DNA from: Perkinsus olseni
Lineage: Eukaryota > Perkinsozoa > Perkinsida
Reading direction: 5' to 3'
NCBI GenBank assembly: GCA_013115125.1
Contig: JABANN010000404.1
Location: forward strand, 1 to 32,186
Length of the DNA: 32,186 nt
The notes below the pieces were generated by a model. It searched no databases. It was given only the letters and a program-made list of their open reading frames with translations, and was not told the origin of the DNA. Shown here piece by piece: positions 9,201-18,791 of the stretch. Both the position numbers and the translations under genes were made by a program. Position 1 is the stretch's first letter. Each line of letters starts with the position of its first letter.

Positions 9201-12200
9201 CTACACTATCATAATAATCATACGCCTCTCACCTAGGCTGCCGTCCCCTCCTGCCATGCCTGGCCCCCCCTCGCTGCCAACAACAGCAGGGCCCGTTGAG
9301 GACCTCATGATCGTGCTGCTGGCACTATGCTGATGATGGTGGGGATGGTGACCATGGCCAGCGCCTTGGTGCGGCCCATGATGGCCACCACCAGCTGCTG
9401 CATGGGAGCCGCCTCTCATGCCGGTCGACGCTTGCACTGCATCAGTCGACTCCAGGACTAGATCTCGGAAAGAGCCGTCCACCGATCGCTTGATGTCCCC
9501 AAAGGTCGCCAGCACACAATCGGCACCGTCCTGACACAAGCAGCGCTACGCAGTTATCGGAAGGATCTTCTACCCCACCTTGCTGCCTAGCGTGATGGTC
9601 TCATGCAAGGTGCCCACGTCTGCTTTGGCCAGGCCATCCAGAACGTGGTGGAGGTTGTTGGCGACCTGCAAGGATCATAAGCCCTGGTAAGAGAGACTGG
9701 ACTCACCATGCTGGCTGGAGGAGAGGTTCCCGGTACCACTTGCCCGAAGAGGTACTCCATGAACATATTAACCTAACAACTCGGACAAGTGCGAAGTGCA
9801 GGGGGCCTCGACTCACCAGTTGTCTTTCGTCCATTTGCTGCGCGTTCATATTTTTAGCCCAGCTCGGCCGCTCCGCTACGTTGGCTCCCAGAGTATTAGG
9901 CCTGGGACAGATCTTGCTCCGAGAACCCAGCAGATTTCGAGTTTGAGATCCGCTGGGGATTCTCAAACCTAGTGAGTTTCGCACAACCATTTTTTTACGG
10001 AATAACGTCGGGTCTGGGATTCGAACCGGAGACTCTCGCGTGTAGTGAATATTTCATCATCTCAATCAACGGCTTCGCTGTGCAAATTCTGCCACTTCGT
10101 CATGAAGGCCTAGTTTCAAATCTCCACGCGAATCCTACTGAAGCGCCCTATTCCCGCCTACCGTTTATTATCCCCGTTGCTGGACTGGGCGCTTCGACTG
10201 GCGTTCCGATCCAGCGCTGAAGCATCAGTGGACGGGACAGAATTCTGATGGTAGGATTTAGAAGGCGGGCTACTACTGGAGTTCATGGGGTAGCAGTAAG
10301 CAATGGTACCTAGAAGTCACATCTTGCTTCCTTACACATTCTTGCATTTCCTCCACGTGTGCTCACATAGTTTGATCAATAATTTCAGCATCCTCGAGTT
10401 GTCCACCTCCAGTTTAAATTCGTTCAAGAGCATGTCAGTCGTGAACAGAGAGCTTTCGAACTGAATCAGATTCACGAAGGTGGACTATGCCCGGCAAAAC
10501 GATGAGTTCACCTTGTTAACAATATGGTTGCAGTACTTGAAGGCGAGCTGCTCTGAGGTGGGGTAGTTGGACAGGTCCTTGACTTGGGTCAGGAGAATTT
10601 GGGCCAGTGATTTCAGATCATCCGAGTAGCTCGGGTTCGCCATGAATCCCGCTCCATTGGAGGCGTCCATCTCCTCGGGAATTTTCAGAGCATTGTCACT
10701 GCGCCCTGAAATTCACCAAAGAGCAGTCCGGTACGATTGCCGTCATCCAATGGCGGCTCACCGGTTGCCATGGACAGGATGAGCCTCCCTAAACATATCA
10801 GGTCCTTCTGCTGTTGATGGGCGATCGAGCTCTGCTGCTGCTGCTGGTGTGGTTGGGACATCGGGGCTGGGCCAGTCCGTGATGACCCAGCCCAGGCCGT
10901 TTGCGGTGCCAAGCCGGTTCGAGAGGGGGGCTGAGGGGTGCAGCAGAATCAGAAGAACGGTCGCGTGTGTGTGAGTTTTAAGTCCAATGCCGATAAGCCA
11001 GCAACGACGAGTTCAGTGGTGCGTTATGCAGTAAGCCCGGATGCTGCTGCCACTACGAGCGAACGAACGTTGCAGTGAAAAGCTTACGGATTCCTGTGCC
11101 AAGGCATCCAATAGGCCAACGCAGTTCAAGTATACCCTGGGTGGATAGAGGAAGGCGGTGTCGGTGACCAGAATCTGAACAACGCGAGAATTGCCCCCGC
11201 CAAGACGCAGGAGGTAATACGGTCACCTTAGTTGGATGAATAACCTTCGCAGAGAGTCCGTGGCTGTGGATATACTTGAGACACATGATCAGTTGACTCA
11301 ACACGTCCTGCAACGCAAAAGTACTCTTCCAATGTGGCGCGACGGTATCATTCGCAGCCAGCAGCCCCAAGACCCCGGTTCGACCCTACCACCCTCACCC
11401 ATATAACATGCTCAGGTATCCCCCCAGTCCCGTTCTGTTTAAGCGTAGGAGAGTCTATGAACACTGACTGCAATGTTGCCACCGAGGGTATATAATCATA
11501 CACGTACACCTATCAACACTCATGATGATGAGCTCCTAACCCTCCCGGCGACTCCTCACCAGGGACCCTCCGTCCTGACTCGGATTCTCAGCCTCGATGA
11601 AGTCCCTCGTCCCGAAGGCTTGTCGCAATGGTACTATGCACGGATGATGCTGAATAATAACGGAATCCAGTATTATCAAACGCTGCAGCCTGCTGTTGAT
11701 GATGGCAGTCTTACTATGGCACTCCACGTCCTCACAGCTTCAGTGACCAAGTCGAAGTTACTCAGGCTAAACCCATCAACTCGGCATAGACAATAGACAT
11801 AGGAGTCCTACAGACAGGATGAGGGCTGGTCGGGGTAGCATGATCGAGTAGATGAGGGGCGGCGAGCATACACGAACAACCCCGGGGGTGGCGAAGGGAT
11901 GTTATACGAGAGCCAAGGCAGATAATTCTAAGAGCTAGATTCGTGACGTTATCAGTAATAATACGATCGCTACGAGGTGCTCAGCGTGCGGTACGACCGC
12001 TACTAATACAGCCCGGTCGATGAAAGCTCGACAGTGTCTAAATGCCGTGCAGCAACTTGTGATAAGTTACCCATACCAAACGCTCGGGCGTTCGAAAAAG
12101 CAGAGAAGCAGTCCCGCGGCACCACCCTCTTACCGCCACCGAAAGGGCCTTGTAGAAGTACGTCTTGTATTGGTACCCGAAATAAGATCCGTTACCAACA

Positions 12201-14710
12201 CTACCACTGCTACCGCTGCTGCTGCCCTTCGTCTGCTGTCCATCACTCGAGGCGGCGGCAGGCACGGCATCCCGAGTACCGCCCCCTCCCTCGGGCAGTG
12301 ACAGGAGTGTATGATACTTATTCTGGACGAACTCGGGGACTACAGAGAGACAACAGCAACCAGGAAATCCACTCCACCTACGGTCAGGCCTAGCAGCTAC
12401 ACACCGTCAACCCAGCACTTCTATGTGATGCGAGCCTTCGAGTAACGCCAAAATCCGACCGAGCAGTACAAGGGTGCCATCACCAGTTTGCGAGGCGAAA
12501 GACTCTGCTCCCGGAATTTTCATATATTTTTCCAAGAGTCACCCAGGCGCGTGCCGGGTCCCCCCACGAGATGCCCTACCAGCCGGCATGTTAGAGTCGA
12601 CAGGATAGTCCCTGTTCGAGAGTACGGTGTTTACCCGATGCATCTGCAGCTCCTTCCGAATGGTCTGAGAACACCAGCAAAAATGATGCAAAAGAATAAT
12701 CGCTTCGCTCCGCCTACAGGGTCAGCACTCAAGGAGGTTGCGTGTGGTGGGGGTCGCTCTAACATGTAGGGCGGCAGCGGCGCCGGCTTTTCCACCGGCG
12801 GGATGGGAGACCTCGGCATCCTGTTCGGAGGCCTCACGCCTCTTCCAACTGCTGATGATGGTAATACGAAGGGAGGGGCACCAGAAGAGGAGGAAGAGGA
12901 GGGTGGAGGAGGACGGTTAGGGGAACTGAAGGGGATGAGATATACAGAGGCATCTAACCTCCCACGTATCTTGCTATGTTCAACCTAAGATACGGCGAGT
13001 GCACGCTCCTTCCGCTCAAGATGGTGCAGCGAGACTTCGCAGGGAGAGTGCGTTGAATAAGATACCCCTAGCGAAATGAATTTAACTCAGATCAATCCCT
13101 TGCACAGCCGTGAGAGTCAGGGCCACTGAACTCATCACGAAACCGGGAAGATCCTCGAAAAACGAGGAAACCTTCTCACGGATACAAGTCCGAGCTGTCC
13201 TCGCCCCACGACATGAGCATTGCTCGGCGACCGCGCGTCGCGGAATTCCTCCGTTCCCCCAGTCCATGAACAGTACGCTACTACAACGAGGCTTGAGTCT
13301 GCCCGAGAATGCCCAGAAGGTGTTATACCATCTCTCCCCCTCCCTGAGTACCTTCCCGTAGTCTTCTGTGGTGAATCCATCGGCTGCTGCTGCTGCTGCT
13401 GAGAACTCTGTGGCGTCGTCGCATCTCCTGCTCCCATCACGGCAGCATTCCTCACACTACAACCACTACCAGCCGCTGTACTCTGCGCAGGCCTGTGGCG
13501 AGGAGCAAGTATTACCCCAAGGGCTGCTGATACCCTCCTTACTTTGATGATACCTTGGGTACGGCTGGTGGAGGCCCGGGAGGGGGAGGGGGCGGAGGGG
13601 GCATCCCCGGTGGTGGTCCCCAGACTGATGATGCCAGACCCGTAGTTGAGGGCGGCGGCGGCGGCGGCGGACCCCAGCAGGGCCCACGCGAAGGCGGCTG
13701 CTTGGATAGTGGGGGTGGGGAACCTGAGATCACTGCTCATTCCCTCAACCGTGAAAAGAGTCGTGCAGCAGATTTCCTGTCGCCCCACACGTAGAGTTAC
13801 TACTGCCCTCAAGATCAATCAACAAGAAGCCCTAGTGCGTTTTCCCCACTATCCATACTGTTGCCCGCTAATCCCCCTCAGATGACGAAGGGGCCCTCAG
13901 TTGTCTTGAGCCTCAGAGAGAACCATCACTGATGGTCGTGTAAGTGTTCAAAACGACCACGATTTAGTTACTATCCTCATGGGATTCTTAACTCTGCCCG
14001 ACCGGTCATGAGGCTCTCCCATGAATCCGAGCGAACCCCTCACTCACTTGCAGCCTTCTCAAGTGCACTACTGCTTGGAGGCAACCTAAGATACTCAAAG
14101 ATACTCCCAAGGCCGCCCCTAGGTAACCTATCGGTACTCAGGGAATGCTGATCGGGAGAGCGGAGATAGAGCCCTTCGTGCGTAGTCCGGCGGTGGTGAC
14201 GCTGCTGCAGCCGGAACGGCGGGGGTGGCAGGCTGCTGACAGGAGGCAGCCGCTCGAGGCCCTCTGGGTTCGCGGATGCCATTACATCACGATCTCTCGG
14301 CCTGGTGAGGACAGTCTTCGGTCTGGCTGCTGCTGTTGAGGCCCCACCACTGCTGCTACCACCTAGAGTTGCGGAAGTTGTGGTATCATGTTGGGAAGAA
14401 CGCGTGATGATACCACTGCTCTTCCTCCGTCTCGTGGCTCCCGAGGAGGCTGCTTGCTTGTGGGTGACGGCACTCGTCTGATTGCCGCCGTTGGTGTGGC
14501 CCGACCGGCCGGAGATAGATCGATTAGGTGAATGATGGGCGTAGGTACAGGAGTCCCCAAACTCACTGAGCAAGATATCCAAGGTCGAAGCTTGCAAGAT
14601 ACGGAATAGGTCGAGTCCCGTTACTACCATTTTCCTAAATATGTCCAATTCCGGCAAGGTGCCACCCCTGAAGTGTCATTGTTGTTATTATTGTTCTCTC
14701 TTCGACTCAT
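9201..14710 (-). CDS. PAN3: PAN3, PAN2-PAN3 deadenylase adaptor subunit (multi-exon)
   Basis: PAN3 is the cytoplasmic adaptor that recruits the PAN2 nuclease to poly(A)-bound mRNA. Domains in order: an N-terminal CCCH zinc finger CRNWTYLGKCEFGDSCTYAH (C-x8-C-x5-C-x3-H), created by joining exon 14710-14628 to the exon starting at 14565; a Ser/Pro/Gln-rich disordered stretch with long proline runs (about 13733-13540) and a Gln run; PEFVQNKYHTLLSL and YFGYQYKTYFYKA, as in the family's pseudokinase entry; HHPCIVPLRQAFGTRDF; VRVYDYIPSVATLQSVF; DVLSQLIMCLKYIHSHGLSAK; LNCVGLLDAL; CLGRLILSMATGE; SYSDDLKSLAQILL; then the C-terminal region AERPSW, MFMEYLFGQVV and NNLHHVLDGLAKADVGT. The 3' exons 9665-9579 and 9530-9201 join in phase. 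The tail is Gly/His-rich. The start is the ATG opening MSRRENNNNNDTSG. Not every internal exon edge is settled. It is divergent from SAS-6. Confidence 0.92.
10010..10085 (-). repeat. tRNA-like segment in a PAN3 intron
   Basis: On the minus strand, an AGCGAAGCCGTTGATTGAGA D-arm-like stretch is followed by a variable middle and GAGTCTCCGGTTCGAATCCC (T-arm with B-box), then AGACCC. It lies in a roughly 420-nt intron of PAN3, in the gene's sense orientation. The middle does not fold into a clear anticodon arm by eye, so I call it tRNA-like only. Confidence 0.45.
11308..11398 (-). repeat. 91-nt PAN3 intron starting with antisense tRNA T-arm
   Basis: The intron runs from GTGAGGGTGG to GCGTTGCAG in phase 0, between exons coding IPEHVIW and DVLSQLIMCLK. 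Within its first 30 nt it contains GTAGGGTCGAACCGGGGTC, the reverse complement of a T-arm; the plus strand reads CCCCGGTTCGACCCTACC. This is the third case of an antisense T-arm in an intron. Confidence 0.6.
12665..12717 (-). repeat. 53-nt PAN3 intron carrying a 12-mer variant at its donor
   Basis: The intron starts GTAGGCGGAGCGAAGCGATT and ends GTTCTCAG, between exons coding HATSLSADP and TIRKELQMHRV. GCGGAGCGAAGC lies directly after the donor in gene-sense orientation (12702-12713), opposite to the antisense copies in the coiled-coil gene. Confidence 0.6.
12966..12993. repeat. palindromic intron core at a PAN3 donor
   Basis: The plus strand reads GTATCTTGCTATG…CAACCTAAGATAC. On the gene strand the presumed intron starts exactly at the palindrome (GTATCTTAGG) and ends about 70 nt later at CCCCTTCAG, before the exon coding SPNRPPPPSSSSSSGAPP. 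As at 3876-3910, the element edge coincides with the splice donor. Confidence 0.6.
13578..13601 (+). repeat. G-tract array able to form a G-quadruplex
   Basis: The plus strand has four or more runs of three to five G separated by single A or CGGA. It is the template strand of the PAN3 exon that encodes the proline runs, so it follows partly from proline codons. Quadruplex formation is inference. Confidence 0.4.
14566..14627 (-). repeat. introner-like 62-nt intron in PAN3, copy 3
   Basis: The intron runs from GTAGTAACGGG to TTGCTCAG and splits the second Cys codon (TG|T) of the PAN3 CCCH zinc finger. Removing it restores perfect C-x8-C-x5-C-x3-H spacing, which is strong evidence that it is spliced. 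The sequence is also open in frame when retained. Its core ACCTATTCCGTATCTTGCA, then CGACCTTGGATATC, matches the coiled-coil gene introns at 1962-2023 and 3480-3539. Confidence 0.88.
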
Positions 14711-15314
14711 TAAAGACTAAGATACCTCTGAAGTCGACGGGTGAACTACTGGAGAAGAGGGCGAGCTCCTTACCTTTGAGATTGATACAATTATAATGAT
14801 ACTGATGTGGCAACCTCTGATGCTGCTGGCTACAACAAGTGCAACGGAGAGCCGCAACAAACGCTGAACGAGGAACCTCTGATTTCGTGGCGAGAGACAC
14901 TCTACCCGCGTAATTGATTGATAACTGTGAACGCAACTGTCGGAGAGAATCTTATCAACCTATTCTGAATCTTCCAACTCAACCTGCAGGATGCGCTCAG
15001 ACGTATTTCACGGACCGGCGGACACAGCAAGATCAAAATGGCGAACGCGCACCAAAATCGTAGCGGAGCGATGCAGTGCCGACAACGATAGAGAAATGTA
15101 GAGATATCCCGACTGTTGTTGCGCAACTCGTTGTTGGCCATTGATGAATGATGACAGAGTAGTTGCGTGGAGCAACCAAAACAAAGTGTTTAGTTGTTCA
15201 GAAGAGTCCTCGGCCCTCACGTCTAGTACGGCGCCTAAAGTCGATTCTGAGTTCCAGTATCAGTTGACGGAACAACTCCGAGTTATATTATCACGGAGAG
15301 CTTCAACTTATACC
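14711..15314. promoter_or_regulatory. divergent intergenic region between PAN3 and SAS-6
   Basis: About 600 bp separate the two start codons and presumably hold both promoters. An exact GCGGAGCGATGC lies at 15063-15074, and an AAGATAC heptamer sits close to the PAN3 ATG. No TATA-like or other promoter element was convincing. Short open frames here show no recognisable product and may be 5' UTR. Confidence 0.5.
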
Positions 15315-18300
15315 ATGTCTTCATCCAGGCGTCCCTCTTCCACACACGTCCCGCCACTTCGCCTTGTGGTTCTCTGTTTTTCCCTATTTGCCATCAATCT
15401 ATCGGTTTTGTTGAGTATGTTGTGAATGGGCGAGTAGTAGCCTCTGACTTTACCATGACCGGTGGAGGCGGGGCGGGTGCAGGGGCGGCCGTTTACGCCT
15501 CTGAGAATGAGCAAGTACTCTATGCCAGAGATGTTAGAGTCAGGATAAGGCCGCAGGAGAGGGAAGAGTAATCCCGACCTTCTCTAGTATCTTCACGCTC
15601 AACCTCCAAGATACTTCATCTCGGCGTCGGTATTAGTTTCCACACTAGAGCGGTCGTTGACGTCACCCGACGTTTGGATCACCAACTGGACTACTGTTCC
15701 TCACTCGACTAACCAGGAGGTCTCCGGATCAATCCCTGGCTTGGACAGGTACTCCGCCAATCTCACGTTGAAGCTTTCCCTACAGACAGCGAGCAGCTCT
15801 TCCAGTTCTGGCAGTGGAACACGAGCAGCTGTCTCGTCCAGCGGCGCTCTGATGATCACTATTACGGACGGTCGGGACCCATTCTTCCTGTAGTGGCGTG
15901 TTGTAGTGCAATTTGGGAAAGGTGTGGTATGGAAGGTATACGTTATCCCTTGCTGAGACCGACTACCACACCCTCAAGACAGAGCAGAGGTTACTAGTGG
16001 ACTTCCAGAATTTTCCCAAGATGATAACGGAGCTCGTCGCGGAATGCGTAGGTTCATGGAGAGTTATCAATTTCTGTGCTCCCTTCAATCGCCACGAACA
16101 TAACCATATGGACCCTTCCTGCATTCGTTACTCCGGATTAGGCCCATAACGGCGGCAGCCCACCAGCAGGAGGTCAGAATATGTCCGTCTACCTGACAGT
16201 CGGCGAGTCAACTGTTGAATCGACGCTCAGCATTATAGAGGCTAATCAGTTCAGAGAGATCACACATTTGTGCTTGAGGATGCGGAAAGGTAGTGAGTCT
16301 ATCAGAACCCCGTCTCGGTTGGCTGAGGGTCTCTCCGTTGTTGAAGATCGGCTCGGAAAGGCTAGGACTTCACACGGATCTGCTTAACTGAGTGGGAGCG
16401 GATATCACGCTATTTCTAGTCGCGACATCTCTCAGGCACGGACGAAGTGTTGAAGCACTATTTGGCGTCTAAGTTGAGTCACTTCCAGCAGCTGTCTGAG
16501 AGGCTCGAGGAGACATTGTGCAACACAGAGAAGGAATTAAGGTAGGCTCAATCATGCATAAGGGGTTTGAAGGAGGACGATGGTCAGACGGGTGGCGGCG
16601 GAGCGACAGTCCCAAGCGGAGGAGATAAACTTGATGAAGGTCGGTAGCTGGCCTCCCTCTTTCTCGCGGGTGTTGATCGTCGGGTCCTGTAGCTCAGTGG
16701 TTAGAGCGACGGTCTTATGAGCCGTAGGTCGTGGGTTCGACCACCGCCGGGACTACATAAGATTGCCATTTCTTGCAGGCGGAACGATGTCAACTGGAAC
16801 AGAGCATGAAGGCTGGTCACGAGAGAGAGCTAGCCGAGCTTAGCGAGCGCCATGCTCGAGAGATCCGGGATAATCATCATACGTAGCATCATCGCGAACG
16901 CAGTTCAACAACAGAGTCCTACTGATTTCTGTTAGACTCACTGCTGAGCGGGACAATGCAGTTAAGGAACTAACAGCTCAGCTTGAGGCCGCCCAGGCAG
17001 CTGCAGAGTCATCAGCGAAAGCAGCTACCGAGGCTCAGCATAGGGTGAACAGAAGTGCCTGGTGCTCTACTTGGACCCGGGGTGTCCTGCAGGTTGTAGC
17101 ACTTGAGAACTCTCTATCGAGTTCGAGCAGAAAATTGGAAGCTGCCTTGAAGGAGTTGGAAGAGGACAAGGAACGGTACGGATCGACGAGCGCTGAAGTG
17201 AAAAGGCTCGAAAAAGAGAAGTAGTGCTGGCGCTTATCGACGCCCCCATTAAAAGACTCCGCTCATCAGCTACATTTTGGAGAAGCAGTTGTCCGAGGCA
17301 GGGGTATCTTTAGCGCTCTGCAAGGAGCAGCTAGCGGCCAAGGAGGAACTCGCCAGTAGTACCCGGGACTACCCTCGGGATCGGTAGCAGCTGACGCCGA
17401 TTCCACTGCTCGTGAACGAACGCTGCCGGGTATCCTTTAATATAATCTCGCCGTCGCCGCGTTGGGCTGCCGGGCATCCAAGCTGTGTCGTTCCAGTTTG
17501 AGTGTCTGGGCGCAGATAAGTCGAAGGAATTGCTGGAGCAAGCGAATCAGCAGAAGTCCTCACTCGAGGAGCAGATACAGATGTGTGTTGGAGGCGTGCC
17601 GGTAGCGGGACTCGAACCGGGGACCTTCTCGTTGACAGGTATCGGACGAGTCTCGCTCAACTAGAAGAGAAGTTGAGTGTGAGCTTCAAAGAGACTACGA
17701 AGGGCAATGAAGTGATCAAGAAACTGCAGGATCAGATAAAAGCATACAAGTCCAGAGTGAAGGGGTTGAAGCAAGTAATGAAGGCATCAGCCGAGCCGAG
17801 GACTCCCTCGGGAGTCCCGAGTCGGGACCAATGGTGGGGTCCATACTCCATCAGCTCATGCCAGTGCATGTGGTGCTTGCTGTATGACACCGTACAGCAC
17901 AACGGTGTGGCTTTCGAGATTTTTGTCGGCGTTCATCTTGATGCTCTTCTCCAGCCTGCCTCTGATGGAAGTTAATTTGGTGAGCGACGCCTTTTGCCTG
18001 TAGGCAATGCAGACACACGAGGAGACGATCCATGAGCTCGATCATCGTCTACTCGAGGAGCAACGGTCTCATGATGACAGCAAGCTCGAGCACAAGCGTA
18101 CTGTTTGCTGCTCATCATCAGTTATCTTCATCAGCCTTGTAGGTGCCCTAGACGCCTTGGACAGAGCCCAAGAGGACTGCGAGGCGACGAGGGGGAAGTT
18201 GGCAGAAGCACATAAACTACTTGAGTCGAACGAGCAAGTCATCTCCTACCTCAATAAGCGGCTGACTGATCGAGATGTTAAAGTAGCTCTGGCATCTCTG

Positions 18301-18791
18301 TGGCCCGTTGGCTGGATCAATGCCATCAGGTCCTATCAGGAGTGGAGCCCTCAACGTCGTCATCTGCTTCCGGGTACTCAGCCTTGAGTCTGCCAATACT
18401 ACCATCACACAGACAGCATCCAACGCAAGCCTCTGCCCTCGGTGCCGCTGCAGCTTCAACGAGTCATCATCACTCGGGGACTAGTAGCAGCAGGAGCCAC
18501 TCTCCGAGCACTTCGAGGCCAGTTGGAGGAGGAGTCCTGGCCAACAGGACCAATGGTACGCTGTAAACGACGTCTCTTGTCTCTAGCACTGCCTCAGTTT
18601 TCGAAGGGAGCAGCGGAGCGATGCAGCTAGCTAACGTTGGTCGGCAGCCAGCACCACCTTACCAGAGTGGCCAGAGGTTGGCCTCGGGCTTCACTATACC
18701 TGGGGGACCATCGGCTAAGAGGCCCAACTTGGAGGAGATATCAGCGATTGGTGGGTTCGTCACGGGACGCCTTCGTCGTAGTAGTGACTAG
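15315..18791 (+). CDS. SAS6: SAS-6 centriolar cartwheel protein, 17 exons
   Basis: SAS-6 forms the ninefold cartwheel hub that templates centrioles and basal bodies. Seventeen exons join with every phase consistent: 15315-15365, 15416-15567, 15749-15889, 15936-16047, 16142-16289, 16436-16541, 16588-16639, 16779-16882, 16936-17044, 17093-17220, 17270-17355, 17483-17582, 17639-17774, 18013-18097, 18143-18282, 18330-18555 and 18631-18791. The product is 678 residues. The N-terminal head carries family signatures DPFFLYTLSLAETDYHTLK and LLVDFQNFP (about 109-140) and IIEANQFREITHLCLRM (about 179). A coiled coil runs from about 205 to 550 and ends in the hallmark LLESNEQVISYLNKRLTD. A Ser/Pro/Gly-rich tail follows (PAPPYQSGQRLASG). 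The first exon is least certain. Introns are 37-238 nt; several hold repeats. Confidence 0.93.
15568..15748 (+). repeat. composite SAS-6 intron: palindromic core plus tRNA-like segment
   Basis: The intron opens GTAATCCCG and ends TTGGACAG; removing it restores the head domain (RIRPQEREE then YSANLTLKLSL). It holds the palindromic core GTATCTT…AAGATAC at 15587-15614 and, near the 3' end, AGGTCTCCGGATCAATCCC, a T-arm-like B-box with one change. Both intron-associated repeat classes are thus nested in one intron. Confidence 0.65.
16683..16755 (+). tRNA. tRNA-like cloverleaf, anticodon TAT (Ile?), inside a SAS-6 intron
   Basis: This 73-nt stretch folds by eye. Acceptor GGTCCTG pairs with CGGGACT (with wobble at 1:72). 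The D-arm is GCTC-AGTGGTTA-GAGC. The anticodon arm is ACGGT-CTTATGA-GCCGT, giving TAT. The T-arm is GTGGG-TTCGACC-ACCGC, with a G53:A61 mismatch. A and B boxes are good, and discriminator A is present. It lies in sense orientation in the 139-nt intron 16640-16778. The T-stem mismatch and the other tRNA-like pieces in introns make a decayed or SINE-related copy as likely as a working tRNA-Ile(UAU). Confidence 0.55.
17583..17638 (+). repeat. 56-nt SAS-6 intron made largely of antisense tRNA 3' half
   Basis: The intron runs GTGTGTTGG…TTGACAG in phase 2 (EEQIQM, then YRTSLAQLEEKLS). Its middle, GTAGCGGGACTCGAACCGGG then GACC, is the reverse complement of a T-arm plus variable region. Nearly the whole intron is tRNA-like. 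Length and layout parallel the coiled-coil gene intron 1015-1068. Confidence 0.65.
17800..17817 (+). repeat. short perfect hairpin in a SAS-6 intron
   Basis: GGACTCCC and GGGAGTCC form an 8-bp stem with a 2-base gap, near the 5' end of the long intron 17775-18012. A further CCGAG/CTCGG pairing surrounds it. No function is apparent. Confidence 0.4.
18556..18630 (+). repeat. 75-nt SAS-6 intron with exact 12-mer at its 3' end
   Basis: The intron runs from GTACGCTG to GCAGCTAG between exons coding GGGVLANRTN and NVGRQPAPPY. GCGGAGCGATGC lies at 18613-18624, 6 nt before the 3' splice site, in gene-sense orientation. Confidence 0.6.

Noticed and set aside
9860-9885. Another copy of the GCGGAGCG repeat on the minus strand
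   Set aside because: It encodes the conserved PAN3 segment VAERPSW and diverges after eight bases.
10900-10930. B-box-like GGTTCGAGA
   Set aside because: It lies in a PAN3 exon (PSRTGLAPQTAWAG) with no T-stem partner, so it is a chance match.
13135-13818. 227-codon minus-strand open frame rich in Ala and Arg across the PAN3 N-terminal region
   Set aside because: It is a frame-shifted reading of the proline-run exon and adjacent introns. The proline frame joins in phase to the Gln-rich exon and fits PAN3, so this is a composition artefact.
14084-14104. Two AAGATAC heptamers close together in PAN3 exon 2
   Set aside because: On the gene strand they read as coding (GSIFEYLRL), and the exon stays in phase across them. 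They lack the palindromic partner, so they are not counted as introner copies.
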